Source of the DNA: Leptobrachium leishanense
Taxonomy: Eukaryota; Chordata; Amphibia; Anura; Megophryidae
NCBI GenBank assembly: GCA_009667805.1
Contig: CM019070.1
Coordinates: 59,524,735-59,588,734 of the forward strand
Reading direction: 5' to 3'
Length of the DNA: 64,000 nucleotides
Shown: piece by piece, positions 45,961 to 57,906 of the stretch
Numbering within the stretch: the stretch's first letter is position 1
Layout: every line of letters begins with the position of its first letter
Notes under the pieces: generated by a model
The model's input: the letters and a program-made list of their open reading frames with translations, nothing else
Database searches by the model: none
What the model was told of the DNA's origin: nothing
Position numbers and translations under genes: made by a program

Positions 45961-47035
45961 GGGGTGTATTCATTTTTGAGTAAAACTCAAGATTTTGTAA
46001 TATAAGTTATATTATTAACCTTACTGTGATGTAATGAACTAAACATATCTATATACAGTATATAAAAGGAAAAGCCCTGAATGAGTCATCAATGCCGCGC
46101 TCAAACCGTTTAACCTAGGATCGTGAAATTTTGAAGGTGCATTGTTTTTATGACGTAGGCACCCACTAAGGAAGGATTTTTGGAAATACTGCCCCATAGG
46201 GGGTGAAAAAGGGGGCGTGTGAATATTTTAACCCCTTCACTGCTGAAGACATGTGGGAACGTCCTAGGAGTCTCCCGCTGTATGCTGAGGACGTTCCCCA
46301 CACATCTTCCCCTTAGCTGGAGCTCCTAGCGATGCTCACTTCTCTCCTCCAGGGTCCCGCAGCGTTTTGACTTCCTCAAAGTCAGACACTGCTTTGAAAC
46401 CCCTCCTGGCATCAGACGCGATGCATTTTTCAGTCGGCCACCCGTCAAAGCCAGAAGATCTGCCTGAAAGGAGGGGTGGGTCCTTTTGGATCCCTCTCCC
46501 TCCCGATCGGGAGGAGGTAAGGGGTAAAGCCAGGCACTGCCGAAAAGGGGAGAGTCTCCCCTTTCAAGCGATGCCTGACATTAACCCATGAGGTGATGGT
46601 GGGGCCACCATCTTAGATGGCAGCTCCACCTCCAGGTCCCCCCTAATCATCTGACGTCATTGCGCATGGCACTAGCAGGGAAACCCCTAGCTGCCCGGGG
46701 ATTTCCTAAGGAAATCCTATGGTGGAGACAGGGTGTTCCTTTGAACTCCCATATATCCCAATTGTTTGCAGCTAGATGGGGCATGTTTGGTATCATTGGA
46801 AAGGCCATGTGTTGGTATCATTGAAAAGGCCAGAGCATGGCCTTTCCAATGATAACAAAAACGACCATGTTCAAAGTAATAAAAAAATAATAAAAATAAA
46901 ATGTTTCTAAATTTTTTACTTTTTTTTACAGAAAAATATTTACATTTGTACCACAAAGATGTGTATTACATCTCTGTAGTTCAAATATACATATATTTTT
47001 CTGAAGCCGGTCCTGAGTGATGATTGGTTTCATTC
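45961..47035 (-). other. putative 3'-transduced sequence
   Basis: It lies between the LINE's own A-tail and the terminal A-tail. It contains a Helitron 5' fragment (46048-46225), a ttaaccccttcac element end, and AT-rich sequence. Near the terminal A-tail the minus strand shows AATACA, a minor polyadenylation-signal variant. Alternatively these are later insertions into the LINE 3'UTR. Confidence 0.6.
46048..46225 (+). mobile_element. Helitron 5' end fragment
   Basis: It shares with 41156-41340 the order aaagccctga, gagtcatcaa, caaaccgtttaacctagga, tgaaattttgaaggtgcatt and gggggtgaaaaaggggg. It is truncated at about 46225. No 3' end is present. Confidence 0.82.
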
Positions 47036-47180
47036 TTTTTTTTTTTTTCAAAATATATTTATTAGAGATTCAAGCAATACAGCATAAAAGAAAGGAGATG
47101 ACATGTAGTACATAGAAATTACTTCCCCTTAAGCATATGCATAGACAACTTCCAACAAAGTAATACGACTCATACAACCG

Positions 47181-50100
47181 TTAGCCATTCAGATAACTTT
47201 CCAGCGCTCTTGAATATGATGTCGACAGCAGAGGCTGGTCTGTGAGCGAATTCGACAGAAACCATTCGGTGAATTGAAAGTCCTTTTTGATCCGTGACAC
47301 ACTGTTCTCAGGTAAATGATGGATAAAAGGCCCCCAAACTCCAAAAAACCCCACCCTGTCTTCTTTATGAAGACTCGCCTCTGCCCAATCATGTCTAAAT
47401 ATAGAGTAGAACCTGGAGTAGAACATCGAGAACGAGGGGGGGAGGACCTCTATCCACTGGCCCAAAATGGCCTTCTTTGCGGACGCTGCAATAATGACTA
47501 AAAGCGTTTTCTGAGCCATGGATAATGGACCTGCTTCCTGATCAGAAAGAATGTTAAATAACGCCCACTCTGGAGAGGTCGGCATTCCCAGGTTCAAAAT
47601 TCGGGATCCGAATCTCCTAATGGTGTTCCAGAAAAGCCTAATGCGGGGGCACGACCACAGGCAATGAAAGAGATCCGCCTTATCTTGTGAACATTTAAGA
47701 CAACGTCCCGAGCTTAGTGGATTATAAAGGGCCAGTCTGGCTGGCGCTACATAGGCCCCGTGCAATAATTTGTAAAACATTTCTCCATATTGGGCCGATG
47801 GAATTTGTTTTCGTGATCTATTGGTGGCCACTATGAGTGAAAAGGGTGATTGTTGCGGGAGGTGGAGGCACCAAGAGGCTATCCCCGTGGTGGCAGTCGT
47901 CCAATCATAGTGTGGACGGAGTGTTTGTCGGAAGCTAGCTGTCGAGGAGCCTACCTTTATTATGCTATCTAGAGGGTTAAGGAAATCCCTAGGACCCAAA
48001 TCCCTTAATTGCTGTGAGACAAAATTGGAGAGTTGTAAATAATACATGGGATGCAAATATGTGGGCGCTATCATGTCACGCTGCGCTTCGTAGGGGAGAA
48101 GGGTGTGTGAAGGTAGTAGCAAAACTTGACCAACTTGGGACAAGCCCTTACGCGCTAGAGCCCAGAAGGCCGGGTCAGGTGTGCCGTTTTGGAAGCTCGG
48201 GTTGCGAAGCAAAGGCTGGTAAATCGAAGTTTTCCTGGCCTTGCACCACGCAACTCGGCCTACACGGAGAAGAGGGTTCGCCATTTGGGTGGGCGGCAGT
48301 GAGGCGGGGGACAGATGTAGAAGAGCCCTTACTGACAACGGATAAGCCATTGCCTGATCTATTTTATAATCTGTAAATCTAGAGGAGCCTGTTATCCAAT
48401 CTGCGACTAAGCGATATTGGGCTGCCAGGTTGTACGAGCCTATCTCTGGCATATTCACGCCTCCTAGACCGTATGGTAGTTGTAGTTTGTGCAGTGCTAT
48501 ACGTGCCCTCCCACCCTCCCAGATAAACCTATTAAATAGGGAGTGAATGATCGAAATATCCCGTTTTTTAATGAGTATGGGTAACATTTGGATTGGATAC
48601 AACAAGCGTGGGAACGCCACCATTTTTATGAGGCTGATTCTACCCATGTAAGATAGTGGGAGTTTGGTCCAAGAGGAAAGCAGAGTTTTTAATTGGTTCA
48701 CCAACGGTGGAATTGTTACCTCGTATAATTTCCTTAAATCAATGGGGAGTGACAGTCCCAGGTATTTAAACGTGCCGCCCTCGCACCAACTAAACGGCAG
48801 GCAGTTCGCTAAGAGGGCCTTGCAGGTCCGACCCAGCGGAATGGCCAATGTTTTCTCAAAGTTTATTTGAAAACCCGAAGCTATCCGAAATCGTTCCGAG
48901 TAGTCGAGTAGTGTTGGAAGCGCCCTACTTGGGTCAGAGAGGAACAAGAGCAAATCGTCTGCAAACGCCACCACCCGCACCTCCTGGTCGCCCACCCGTA
49001 TGCCTTCGACGTCGGATCGAGTTAAAAGGATTCGGATAAGCGGTTCAATCGCTAGGTTAAAAAAAAGAGGTGATAAAGGGCAACCCTGTCTCGTGCCCCG
49101 TTCCAAGAAGAAGGGGTTAGAGTTAAGCCCATTAGTCGTCACTGTGGCCGTCGGGGAACGATATAGTGCCTCAAATATGTTTCTGATTGATCTGCCAAAA
49201 AAATGATATTTAAAAAACCGGCGCAGGTAGGCCAACGATATTCGGTTGAATGCTTTGTCCGCATCGCAGCTAAGGATAAGGTCCGCCGAAGGTTGATGTT
49301 CATTTGACGCCAGCACGCGCCTGATATTCTGAACGGAGTGACGCCCTTTTAGGAAACCCGTTTGTGCAGGGGAAATAAAATCTCTCAGTGGCTCCTGGAG
49401 TCGGCATGCCATGATGCCAGACAAAAGTTTCAGGTCGACATTTAAAAGAGAGATCGGACGGTAGGATGTGATTAGTAAGGGATCCCTATTTGGCTTGGGG
49501 AGGACAACGATTCTTGAGGTATTAAAAGTCGTCGGGGGGTCTTTGCCCTGTAAAATATTATTGTACAGCGTAGCAAGGTGTGGAACTATAGGTTCCCGTA
49601 AAAGCTTATAAAATTCCACCGAAAAAACGTCCGGACCCGGCGTCTTGTGCAGCTGTAAGCGAGCGATGGCGTTATGAATTTCCGTTGGGCTTATTAGGGC
49701 GTTCAACTTTTCCCGAGCCTCTGTATCTAATTCTGGTAGGTTAGCCTCTAAAAAGATATTAGCCTGGGACTCCCAGACGTCCGGTTCTGCCTTATAAAAT
49801 CGTTCGAAGTAATTCCTGAAATATGCATTGATTTTTAACGGATCTGTGAGAAGCTCCCCGGTATGCGTCTTGATCCGCGAGAGTGAGGGGAGTGTAGGCG
49901 TTTGCAGTCGGAAAAGGTTGGACAATAATTTCCCTTGCTTGTTGCCCCAGCGAAAAAAATCATTTTTTTTGGTGGAACCAGAAATATTGCGCCCTATCCT
50001 CAACTATTTCGGCATATACCTTCTTGCTGGACTTGTATTCCGTCGCAGACTGGGCCGTGGCTTGAAGTAAGTGGGACCTGTATGCTAACACTAGGGTCGA

Positions 50101-51209
50101 ATGAGCCTCCTCTAGTTTTCTATTAATCTCTTTTCGCTTGCGTGATACATATTCTATTATATGACCCCTCATCACTGGCTTGGCCGCCTCCCAAAATAGA
50201 TTAATGTCGTCTAGGTGTTCAATATTGTCATCCACATCTCTCCTTGCGCACACCTTACTCGACGCTCAATTGGTATGATACATATCTCTGACCATGCTAC
50301 ATAGATACTTCTCCATATGCTTTCCGACTATGTCGTGATTCAGCCATGAAGCTGGCACAACTCCATATGGTTCCTGAATCATTCCGACTTGTATAGTGAA
50401 GCCGGAAAACGCCATTTGCGGGACTGTGGGAGAGGGGAGCCTAGCCGTATCTCTATTGTGACTACCGCATGGTCAGAGATATGTATCATACCAATTGAGG
50501 CGTCGAGTAAGGTGTGCTGCAAGGAGAGAGACGTGAAGAACATATCTATGCGGGAGAAGGAATCGTGGGGGTGTGAGTAAAAGGAGTAATCCCTCCCCTC
50601 CGGGTTAAGGAATCTCCACGCCTCCATCGGTGCAATATGGTTTTGTAAGAATTTAGGTCCCGCCGTGCACTGCATGTTGTCTGGCGACCTTCTAGGTCTG
50701 GAGCTATCTAGAGTTTGGTCTACCACTGCGTTAAAATCCCCTCCCACTATACAGTAATCAAAATTATAGTGCAGCATTTGTGCATACAAGTCAGAGTAAA
50801 ACTGTAAATGGGGAGGATGGGGGGCATACACATTCACCAGCAAGTACCTTGCCTCTTGGATGGACACCAACATGATGGAAAACCTGCCCTGTGGGTCGTT
50901 CTTTTCCTCTAGGACTATATGCGGAAGCGCCTTGTTTAATAAAATTGCAGTGCCACGCTTTTTATTTACATACGGGGCTGAGGTTTGGTAGCCTATCCAG
51001 GGTGCCCGGAGGAGATTAGTGGGTGAAGACCAATGGGTCTCCTGGAGAAAGGTAATATCCGGTCGTAATTTAGTTAAGTGTGTGAGTACCTTCTTTCTTT
51101 TAATAGGGGAGTTTAGTCCCTCCACATTCCACGAGACCACCTTAAAGGAGACCTTATGCACTGGTGCCGGGTCTGTCATAGTCTGGGAGATAGGAACGCG
51201 GACGGACAC
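47181..51209 (-). pseudogene. L1/Tx1-type ORF2, broken by a frameshift and an inverted duplication
   Basis: The endonuclease part is open at 51209-50379: VVSWNVEGLNSPIKRKKVLT, FLQETHW, GGDFNAV, FSRIDMF and ISDHAVV. It breaks near 50380-50250, where about 50 bp (50247-50297) is an inverted copy of 50467-50516. A short open piece (50253-49963) covers DNIEHLDDINLFWEAAK. A homopolymer frameshift at about 49966-49973 separates it from the 940-residue remainder. That part has the RT motifs (SYRPISLLNVDLKLLSGIMA, SCDADKAFNRIS, GTRQGCPLSPLFFNLAIEPL, VVAFADDLLLFL) and the Cys-His motif CLKCSQDKADLFHCLWSC. Motif A reads AFN where the 10.9-kb copy has AFD; the first motif A Asp and the FADD pair are kept. 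Confidence 0.88.
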
Positions 51210-51583
51210 AGCGTGTCCCTAATGGCTAGAGGGGACCCCTCACGGTACGGGGGGAGCATGGCTGTCCCAGCAGCAGCCACCATTCCCAGTGCAGGGGGAA
51301 AGGAACAAATGCGCTGACTTGAATCTAGATTTTGTACTTTTTTGTTTTAGAACCAGAACATATTAAAACTAACACTCAATACTGAGAACATAAAACTAGG
51401 AGCTAACGCACAGCCCCTCGAATAACAGCAACCACAGAAAAAATTAACTAACGAACGGCATGGCAAGAAACGGACATGCAAGTTATTTAGCAAAGATTCC
51501 CCGCCCTCTGGCGGATAGGCCCCGAGCCAGGGACTCAACATCTTATTAACCTGACTGAGAGTCAATGGCGAAAGCACAGCCAA

Positions 51584-52559
51584 TTAAGGCAGAGCCGGGG
51601 CACCCCGGAGTGGAGAACGTCGAGACATCGGCGAAGTCCCCCCGTTTGGGCTCTCGTCCTGGAGCAGAGCTACCTCCGCCTCTCGCGGGGTATCGAAGTA
51701 ATGCATCGTCCCATTAAAGACCACACGCAGTCGAGCTGGGTATAGGAGAGAAAAGCGGATGTTCTGGGCCACCAATTTGGAGCACAGTGTGGAGAACGCT
51801 CGTCGTTTCGTTGATACAGCTGCTGAAAATTCTTGAAATAACCGGAGTGTAGCCCCCTGATAGTCCAGGTTTTTGAGACGATGATAAGCTTGGAGGATCT
51901 TGGCTTTGTCAACGTAATTCAGGAAGCGCATAATCACTGGTCTCGGACGACCCGCTGTTGGGTTCAGGTCCGGGCCCAGCCTGTGGACCCTTTCCACCGC
52001 CACTGGGCAGGCCTCGATGTTGTAGCCTAGATGTGAGGGCAGCCAAACTGAGGCCCATTCTTGTAATGACGGGCCTTTCACCGCCTCCGGTAGGCCAATA
52101 ATACGTAAATTATTCCGGCGGCTCCTGTTTTCCAGGTCATCCAATTTGTCTGTCAGGCCTTGAATAACCGTGTTTTGTTGGTCAAGTTGGGTTTGTAGTG
52201 GGTTAACCGTATCTTCCAGGGTGGACACCCTTTCCTCCACCTCCGTTAACCTATGTGCTTGTGACGTCAGTTGCGATAAAACAGATTCGATAGTAGCCGT
52301 GAGTTTTCCCAGCTTGTCATCCAACAAAGGTGAGAGAGCTGCAGAGATATCCGCCACACTTAGTGGGGGCCCCCCCACTCGGGGCTCGTGTGTGTGAGCC
52401 AGCCATGTCCGAGAATGACAAATTATAGTCCGAGTCCACTGAGTCCCGAGAATGAGGGGAAGGGGAATCCAACCCCGAACGAGACTTCGGAGTCTGCTTA
52501 GGGGCCGTCTTGGCTGAAGATTTTTTTGTGGCTTTTCCTGCCATCACAAACTTGTCCAT
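51584..52559 (-). pseudogene. L1/Tx1-type ORF1 (RNA-binding protein), frameshifted
   Basis: ORF1p coats LINE RNA and forms trimers through a coiled coil. The start is MDKFVMAGKATKKSSAKTAP at 52559, a basic N-terminus. The frame shifts at the G/C run near 52367-52376 and continues as LSVADISAALSPLLDDKLGK. A heptad-type coiled coil follows (LTEVEERVSTLEDTVNPLQT, then VIQGLTDKLDDLENRSR), then the RRM-like start NNLRIIGLPE and the C-terminal domain (PVIMRFLNYVDKAKILQAYH). It ends in RRSPLRGAPALP. The total length of about 325 aa is normal for L1 ORF1. It lies 374 bp upstream of ORF2. Confidence 0.85.
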
Positions 52560-53828
52560 GTCATCACTCCGGGTTAAAGTTAGGTTTAAGCGGTTCCTCT
52601 CGCGTGAGAACTGCGGGCCTCAGTGGACTGGCAAACCGCAAATTGGAGGGAGACATAGAAAGGTGAGGTGCCCTGGGCGACCCCGGGAACACAGAAAAAA
52701 AAAAAAAAAAAAAAAAAAATTAAGAGAGGAGTGTCCCCTCGTCAAAGGGGACAGAAAAATTGAAGCTTAATTTGAGGAGAAAATTGCCCCCCTGCCAAAG
52801 GGGACAGAAAAAATTGAGGTTTGAATTAGGGAGAAAATTGCCCCCCTGCCAAAGGGGACAGAAAAATTGAAGTTCAAATTAACGCGTAAAGTGCCCCCCT
52901 GCCAAAAGGGTCCGAAAAATTGAAGTTGTTAGATAGTTATTGTGTGTCAAGGTAGAAAAGTGTCCCCTTACTAAGGGGGACAGAAAAATTGTGCTAAGAG
53001 CAGGTCTGAGACGCTTTAAAGTTCTGTCCGTGCTCACCCCGGGTGACGTTGGGACACCTCAGAGTCGGTGACCCCACAGCAGGGCCCACCAAATCGTTGC
53101 GTGCCCCAGGGGAAGCCCAGGGCGGAAAAATTAAGGGATAGTAGCCCGACTCCTCTCCGTTTCGTCGAATTCGACTGGTGCTGGGGGCCGTTACTCCACC
53201 ATGCAGCCTCCGTAAAATGGCGGCCGGCTGTGACAGTTTTTGCCCCCGGTATTGATGTGGCGTGGTTTTGCCCAGATATGAGGGGGACACAGTACCTGCT
53301 GAGTCGGTGACCACGTGGCGGCCCACCGGGTCCGGCAGCGCCGTTCCGGCCAACCCCTCCGCTCACCACGGCCAGTGTCTGAAAGCACGGCGTCCCACCT
53401 CGTGTCCTCAGCAAGATGGCGGCTTCTCCCGCCCGTCTCAGCTCGGCCCTCGGCGAGACCGGTGTCCGTGCCTCCGTCCGCTGATCTGTGCAGCTCTGGC
53501 GATCGTCCTCACTCGGGACCGACTGGGCCGCCACAACCGGGGCCACAGGAAAGGAGGAAAAGCTGTGGTTCCGCAAGTCCCGCCTCGCGTAGGCTGGGAC
53601 GGTTGGATCAATGGAGGCCTGGTGACTCCGGGGCTAAATTTGCTGCTTGTCCGGATCCAGCCGGGGAAAAAAAAACATAGGCCGATGCAGCAGAGATTGC
53701 ACGAGCTCTCGCTGGCAGTTCTAACACTGTTGGTAGCAGAATTCCGCGCAGCAGAAGCTTAATTGCCAGCTCTATACGGAGCTCGAAGTAAAAGCGGCCA
53801 TACTTTTGGCCCGCCTCCCGTAAGTCTC
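52560..53828 (-). promoter_or_regulatory. LINE 5'UTR with likely internal promoter
   Basis: This is 1.27 kb between the insertion's 5' duplication and the ORF1 start. The distal part (53000-53828) is CpG-rich, and the proximal part contains a monomer array (52725-52992) and an A-run on the plus strand (52692-52719). The role as promoter is inferred from LINE biology; no TATA is evident. Confidence 0.6.
52725..52992. repeat. about five ~55-60-bp monomers in the LINE 5'UTR
   Basis: Each unit carries a gc(c)cccctgccaaaggggac-like hairpin followed by agaaaaattgaag. The inner units are nearly identical, while the outer ones differ (gtcccctcgtcaaaggggac and gtccccttactaagggggac). Confidence 0.85.
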
Positions 53829-54020
53829 GTAGTATCATTTTTAATCCTTTTTTTTTAAAGACCGTTTTTTTCTTATCATTTTCGGCAAAAAGCCTTTTTT
53901 GTATTTTTTAGACAAAATTTTTGTTTTCCAAATTTTTTAGGAAGTGTTTTTTTATATTCTGTAACAGATCTTTTTATTATTTTGCCACATTTTAAGATAT
54001 TTTTACTGGTTTAAACACTT

Positions 54021-54204
54021 ACATGGTTATTCAAAGAGCGGTGAAAAGCAGGAGAATGACTGGAGAATGAAAAATTCTAGGTCAAAATAGACGATTTGGA
54101 AAGTGAGATGAATGGAAGAATTTTTCTGGTTTGGATATTTTGACCTAGACTTTTCCATTCTCCAGTCATTCTACTGCTTTTCACTGCTCTCTGAATAACC
54201 CTGT
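54021..54204. mobile_element. fold-back MITE family S, copy 2
   Basis: This almost perfect palindrome of 184 bp starts acatggttattcaaagagcg and ends ctctgaataaccctgt. The arms contain gcaggagaatgactggagaa and its inverse. It is inserted in MITE family D. Confidence 0.85.
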
Positions 54205-54450
54205 TAGGAGAATAGGAGAGTCCCGCTTTTTTTGCAGTTCAGTGGAATTTGCCGATGCCGATTCGGTGCAGTTTGCGGTTATCGGTGTAGCTCTGCGGTT
54301 ACCATCGATGTCCGATAACTGCTTCGGCAACTCCAATTTCGGCAAAATAAGGTGCCGATTCGCTAAATAGTGAATTCACCGTATATTCAGCTAAATGGAG
54401 TCGCCGAATTGCAGCGAAAATCTATTTTGGTGCTTTGTGAATAGACCCTA

Positions 54451-55772
54451 GTGTGTTTGGTTTTATTCCACCATTGATCCTTAAAGATTCCATAACATTC
54501 TACCATGATGCAATACCCTTTTCTATTGGATTATTTCGTATATTCCGTGTTTGTTTCTTCAGTGCACTTTCAATTATGGAGGCTGTAAAATATTTATTTT
54601 ACATATACACAACCTATTTTTTTTTTCGCCATTCATGTCCTTACTTACTATTTTTCATTTTTTTTTTACAAAAGCCGAGTGCCTGCAGTCTACACAGAGG
54701 TGACATATATTTAGGATAATGAAAGTATTTGTGTTGAGTTAATTTTATAAGGTGCCGTCTTTGCTTTTGACACATACTTTGGAAGTCGACTGTCGCCGAA
54801 ATACATGGTAATTCTACAAATTCACGACAAGTTACTTGGAAAGGCCACATGGAGCTAGACGTATGATCTCCTTTATTGTTAGAAGGGCTAGCGAAAATCA
54901 GCTTTGTAGTGAAGGAAAACCAGATGTTTAATTTAGAACATATTGTGCAGTAAAGAGGTTATAAGGTTAATTTACAAAGCTAACTGAGGGGGGAGCGTTA
55001 TTTGTGAAAAGGACAAAAAAAACCACTTTTAAAGACGAATTCTCTGGTAGTGAGCGGTAAGGTACAACATATTGGAAGAATCGAAGAAACAGAGAAATGA
55101 TGCTTTGAAGTTTCCTTTGAAATTCTTTCCCTGGTCTCCTGGAAACAGTCAGGATAACCTGCCATCCCCTGGAACCCCTTTCTGATTACATACATTTTGG
55201 CTGAACGACCTACCCTGAGGTCCATCACGTAATTAAAATGGCGGTTGGAAAAGGGATAGGTGGAAGGGGCCCATCGTAGGGATCAGTTACAAAACCAGAG
55301 TGGGATCTGTCTGTGATTCATACAATGGGTTTTTGATGTCTCTCTTCCCGTTGCATCTTTTGGGCTGAAAATATTCTTGTTATGAACATGGAATGGCGAC
55401 CCAAGTTTTCTAGCTGTGATAGGAGACATGGTGGGAGACAAACTCAATATTTGTAGGTCAAGCTCTTTCTACACAGAATGACAGGTCACCACAAAAACCT
55501 TCTTGGACTAGAAGAAGAAATAAATCTGGACTTAGCAAAAGGGTTAGCCGGCTACAGTAAATTTAATATTTCCTGACTGGTCTTGGGGGACATTGAGTGA
55601 TCACCGCAAGGCAATGTTCTGGGTGAATGGTGGAGGGCTGAGTGCTGCTCGATATAAAAAAAAAAGAAAGCAAAAACTAGATTAATTTGCACATACCTCA
55701 TTCGGATACAAATTTTTTTGCCGATGAAGGTTTCTCATTTGTGGACGCTGCTCATTGTTTGAAAAGACGTTA
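54451..55772. other. intron, nothing recognised
   Basis: No supported gene or repeat. Confidence 0.45.
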
Positions 55773-55954
55773 CAGGTTTATTCAAAGAGAGGTAAAAAGC
55801 AGGAGAATGACTGGAGAATGGAAAATTCTAGGTCAATATAGCCAAACCAGAAAAATTCTCCCTTTCATCTCACTTTCCAAATCAGCTATTTTGACCTCGA
55901 ATTTTCCATTCTCCAGTCATTCTCCTGCTTTTCACCGCTCTCTGAATCACCCTG
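55773..55954. mobile_element. fold-back MITE family S, copy 3
   Basis: Palindromic 182-bp element with ends caggtttattcaaagagagg and ctctctgaatcaccctg. The arms pair over about 75 bp. Confidence 0.88.
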
Positions 55955-57100
55955 ATTGTTGAAAATGTGAATGGTGAAAGAAAGACTCTAAAAATAAGGT
56001 ACATAACAAGCTACTAATGTGATATAAAAAAGTTCCCCAGTCCGTTACATGTGAACAACTACTGGAAAGCCAACGAAGCAAACCTTAAAACGATTCAAAA
56101 AGAAACCTATCAAGTTTTCAGGGTTTTTTTGTACCTTGTGTCACTGAAAAATAAATTGTAAACTAATTTGACGAACTTGCTGAAGATTGGCAAAGGTAAA
56201 AATGAAGAGAATGTAACAACTTTAACATAACGTTATATAAAGAGCAATATCTAACAGAAAATGTCTGTAATATATTCAGGTTGTGAAAATGTTAATTTCC
56301 TTCTTTTTTTATTTTTTTTTTGGAAAATGTACTAGTCTTGTTCACATAAACACAGGCACACAAATGCAGATTATTAACGATCTCTGGAATTTGCCGTGGA
56401 TTTATGGAAACATATGTTCATATATTAGAAGTAAAGCAGAGACCATGGGGGGCAACAGAGGCCGTTAAGAGCGGGAGGCCTGCAGTAAGCAAACCAAGAT
56501 GTGAACCACCTAAGCAATCCATTTATAGCCGCATATATGAATTTCTCTATGTCCCATGTAACAGGGAACACAGCCAAAACAAACATGGGTGCACCTCAGA
56601 GAAATCCAATCTGAAAAGGTTGAACACAAAGCTTTAGTTATTGCAGCAAGCCCGACCTGTATTTGGATACGCTGTAGATACATAAAGCCAAAGCCGAGCT
56701 TGCTGGTAAATGGATATCCTGTTCTAAGGCTGATGAGGACGGAGTTTGAGATTTGTCTCTGACATTCCGACACAAATATTGTTTGGGTAAAGGCAGGCAA
56801 TAATACCGATTTTAGTGCGACTTGGGAGGCAGAATACGTTGGGGTCAGGTCTGAGGCAAGTCCTCAAATCAAGAAAAAGCATAGTGGGAAAAAAAGCACT
56901 GATGACAAATTTTAATAAAGTAGTCAGAAGAAGTCGATGTGAAACCACGGTAATGTTTCTATTTTCGTGTCAATCAGGAAATAAGGGTTTCTTATAGGAG
57001 ACTGAACCGGACTCACAGTTAAAAATGTTATTAATCACCTAATTAGACACATTGGGCTGTATTCCAACCCAGTGATTAACAGTGTCTCACAAATGACATA
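55955..57100. other. intron, nothing recognised
   Basis: No supported gene or repeat. Confidence 0.45.
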
Positions 57101-57284
57101 CAGGTCTATTCAAAGAAAGGTGAAACTCAGGAGAATGACTGGAGAAGTGAAAATTCTAGGTCAAAATAGCCAAACCAGAAAAATTCACCCTTTTTATCTC
57201 ACTTTTCAAATTGGCTATTTGGTCTATATTGTTCTCTTCTTCTGCCAATTTTCCTGGGTTTTCACCTTTCTTTCAATAGACCTG
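57101..57284. mobile_element. fold-back MITE family S, copy 4
   Basis: Ends caggtctattcaaagaaagg and ctttcaatagacctg. The same inner blocks occur as in the other copies, with more mismatches between the arms. Confidence 0.85.
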
Positions 57285-57794
57285 ACAGAAATTGTGCGCA
57301 GCCATTATCCATTTCACTATTAATGGCTCTATTACATAGCCGCTCATAGATGCTGTCACTGGAAATTCGAGGGGGCCATGTAAGTACCACGGAAGGACAG
57401 TGGGAACTATTTGTTCCCAGTGTTCCATTGCATGCAGTGAGAGGAAGCAGTGGATTGCGTCATCCTCTGCAATGCAGGATTGGAGTACGTATATTATTTT
57501 TTACCTATTTCTTTTTCAGTGGTAACCCCAGAGAGATGGTAGTCTTGAAGACTTGTGCTGTGAACAGTGAGCTACCTTGGAATAGCTCTCTGTTCTTGCT
57601 CTCAGTCATTAACCGCTCCTTTACAAAGAACGGGAGCTGCTTTTATACAGTAAGGAGAGGCTAATGGATCAGAATAATGTTATGCATAACTGCTAAAGCC
57701 ATTAGATTAAAGGGGCACTAACACCAAAAAAAAATGAAATGTCCTTATTTTGTTTATCTTATATTAAAAACATCATAGCAAAGATGCTCCATAC
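57285..57794. other. intron adjacent to the PH exon
   Basis: It contains a part that may derive from family F (gggaactatttgttcccag, 57402-57420). The donor of the PH exon (gtatgg on the minus strand) lies at 57794-57789. No other gene. Confidence 0.4.
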
Positions 57795-57906
57795 CGCTGA
57801 CTTGTCAGGATAGACTCCTGCACGGAGCAAGGATGCCTTCCAGCTATCCACCTCTTCTTGGGAGTCACACGCCAATTCCAAGCACCGGTAATCCTTGTAC
57901 ACATTC
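57795..57906 (-). CDS. dnm3: dynamin-3 exon, end of the PH domain
   Basis: This 112-nt exon encodes the last strand and C-terminal helix of the pleckstrin-homology domain that binds phosphoinositides at the membrane neck. The acceptor is gattcccag before 57906; the first base completes an arginine codon split by the intron. It reads [20 protein letters not shown], then [17 protein letters not shown]. The W in DSW is the invariant PH-helix tryptophan. YPDKS fits dynamin-3; dynamin-1 has YPER and dynamin-2 YPEK at this place. The exon ends in phase 0 at GCG/gtatgg, a weak donor, and joins directly to the exon at 21364. The intron between them is 36.4 kb. Confidence 0.9.

Larger units (their letters stand above)
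45951..53828 (-). mobile_element. full-length L1/Tx1-type LINE with extra 3' sequence
   Basis: A 7-bp duplication gtagtat flanks the insertion (45944-45950 and 53829-53835). On the minus strand the order is a GC-rich 5'UTR with monomer repeats, ORF1, ORF2, a 145-bp 3'UTR, an internal A-tail (47048-47036), about 1.08 kb of unrelated sequence, and a terminal A-tail (45960-45951). Both ORFs are damaged, but nearly the whole element is present. Confidence 0.83.
45643..54450. mobile_element. MITE family D, copy 3, split by an L1-type element
   Basis: The left part (45643-45950) and the right part (53836-54450) together make one family D element with TAG outside both ends. Joined across the insertion they read like copy 2 around gtaatatcatttt. 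The gap is filled by a LINE, and a family S MITE (54021-54204) lies inside the right part. Confidence 0.7.

Noticed and set aside
21365..57794. The dnm3 antisense microRNAs (miR-199a/miR-214), known in a dynamin-3 intron
   Set aside because: I looked by eye on the plus strand for their mature sequences and saw none. The known host intron lies nearer the 5' end of the gene and is probably outside the window. The scan was not exhaustive.
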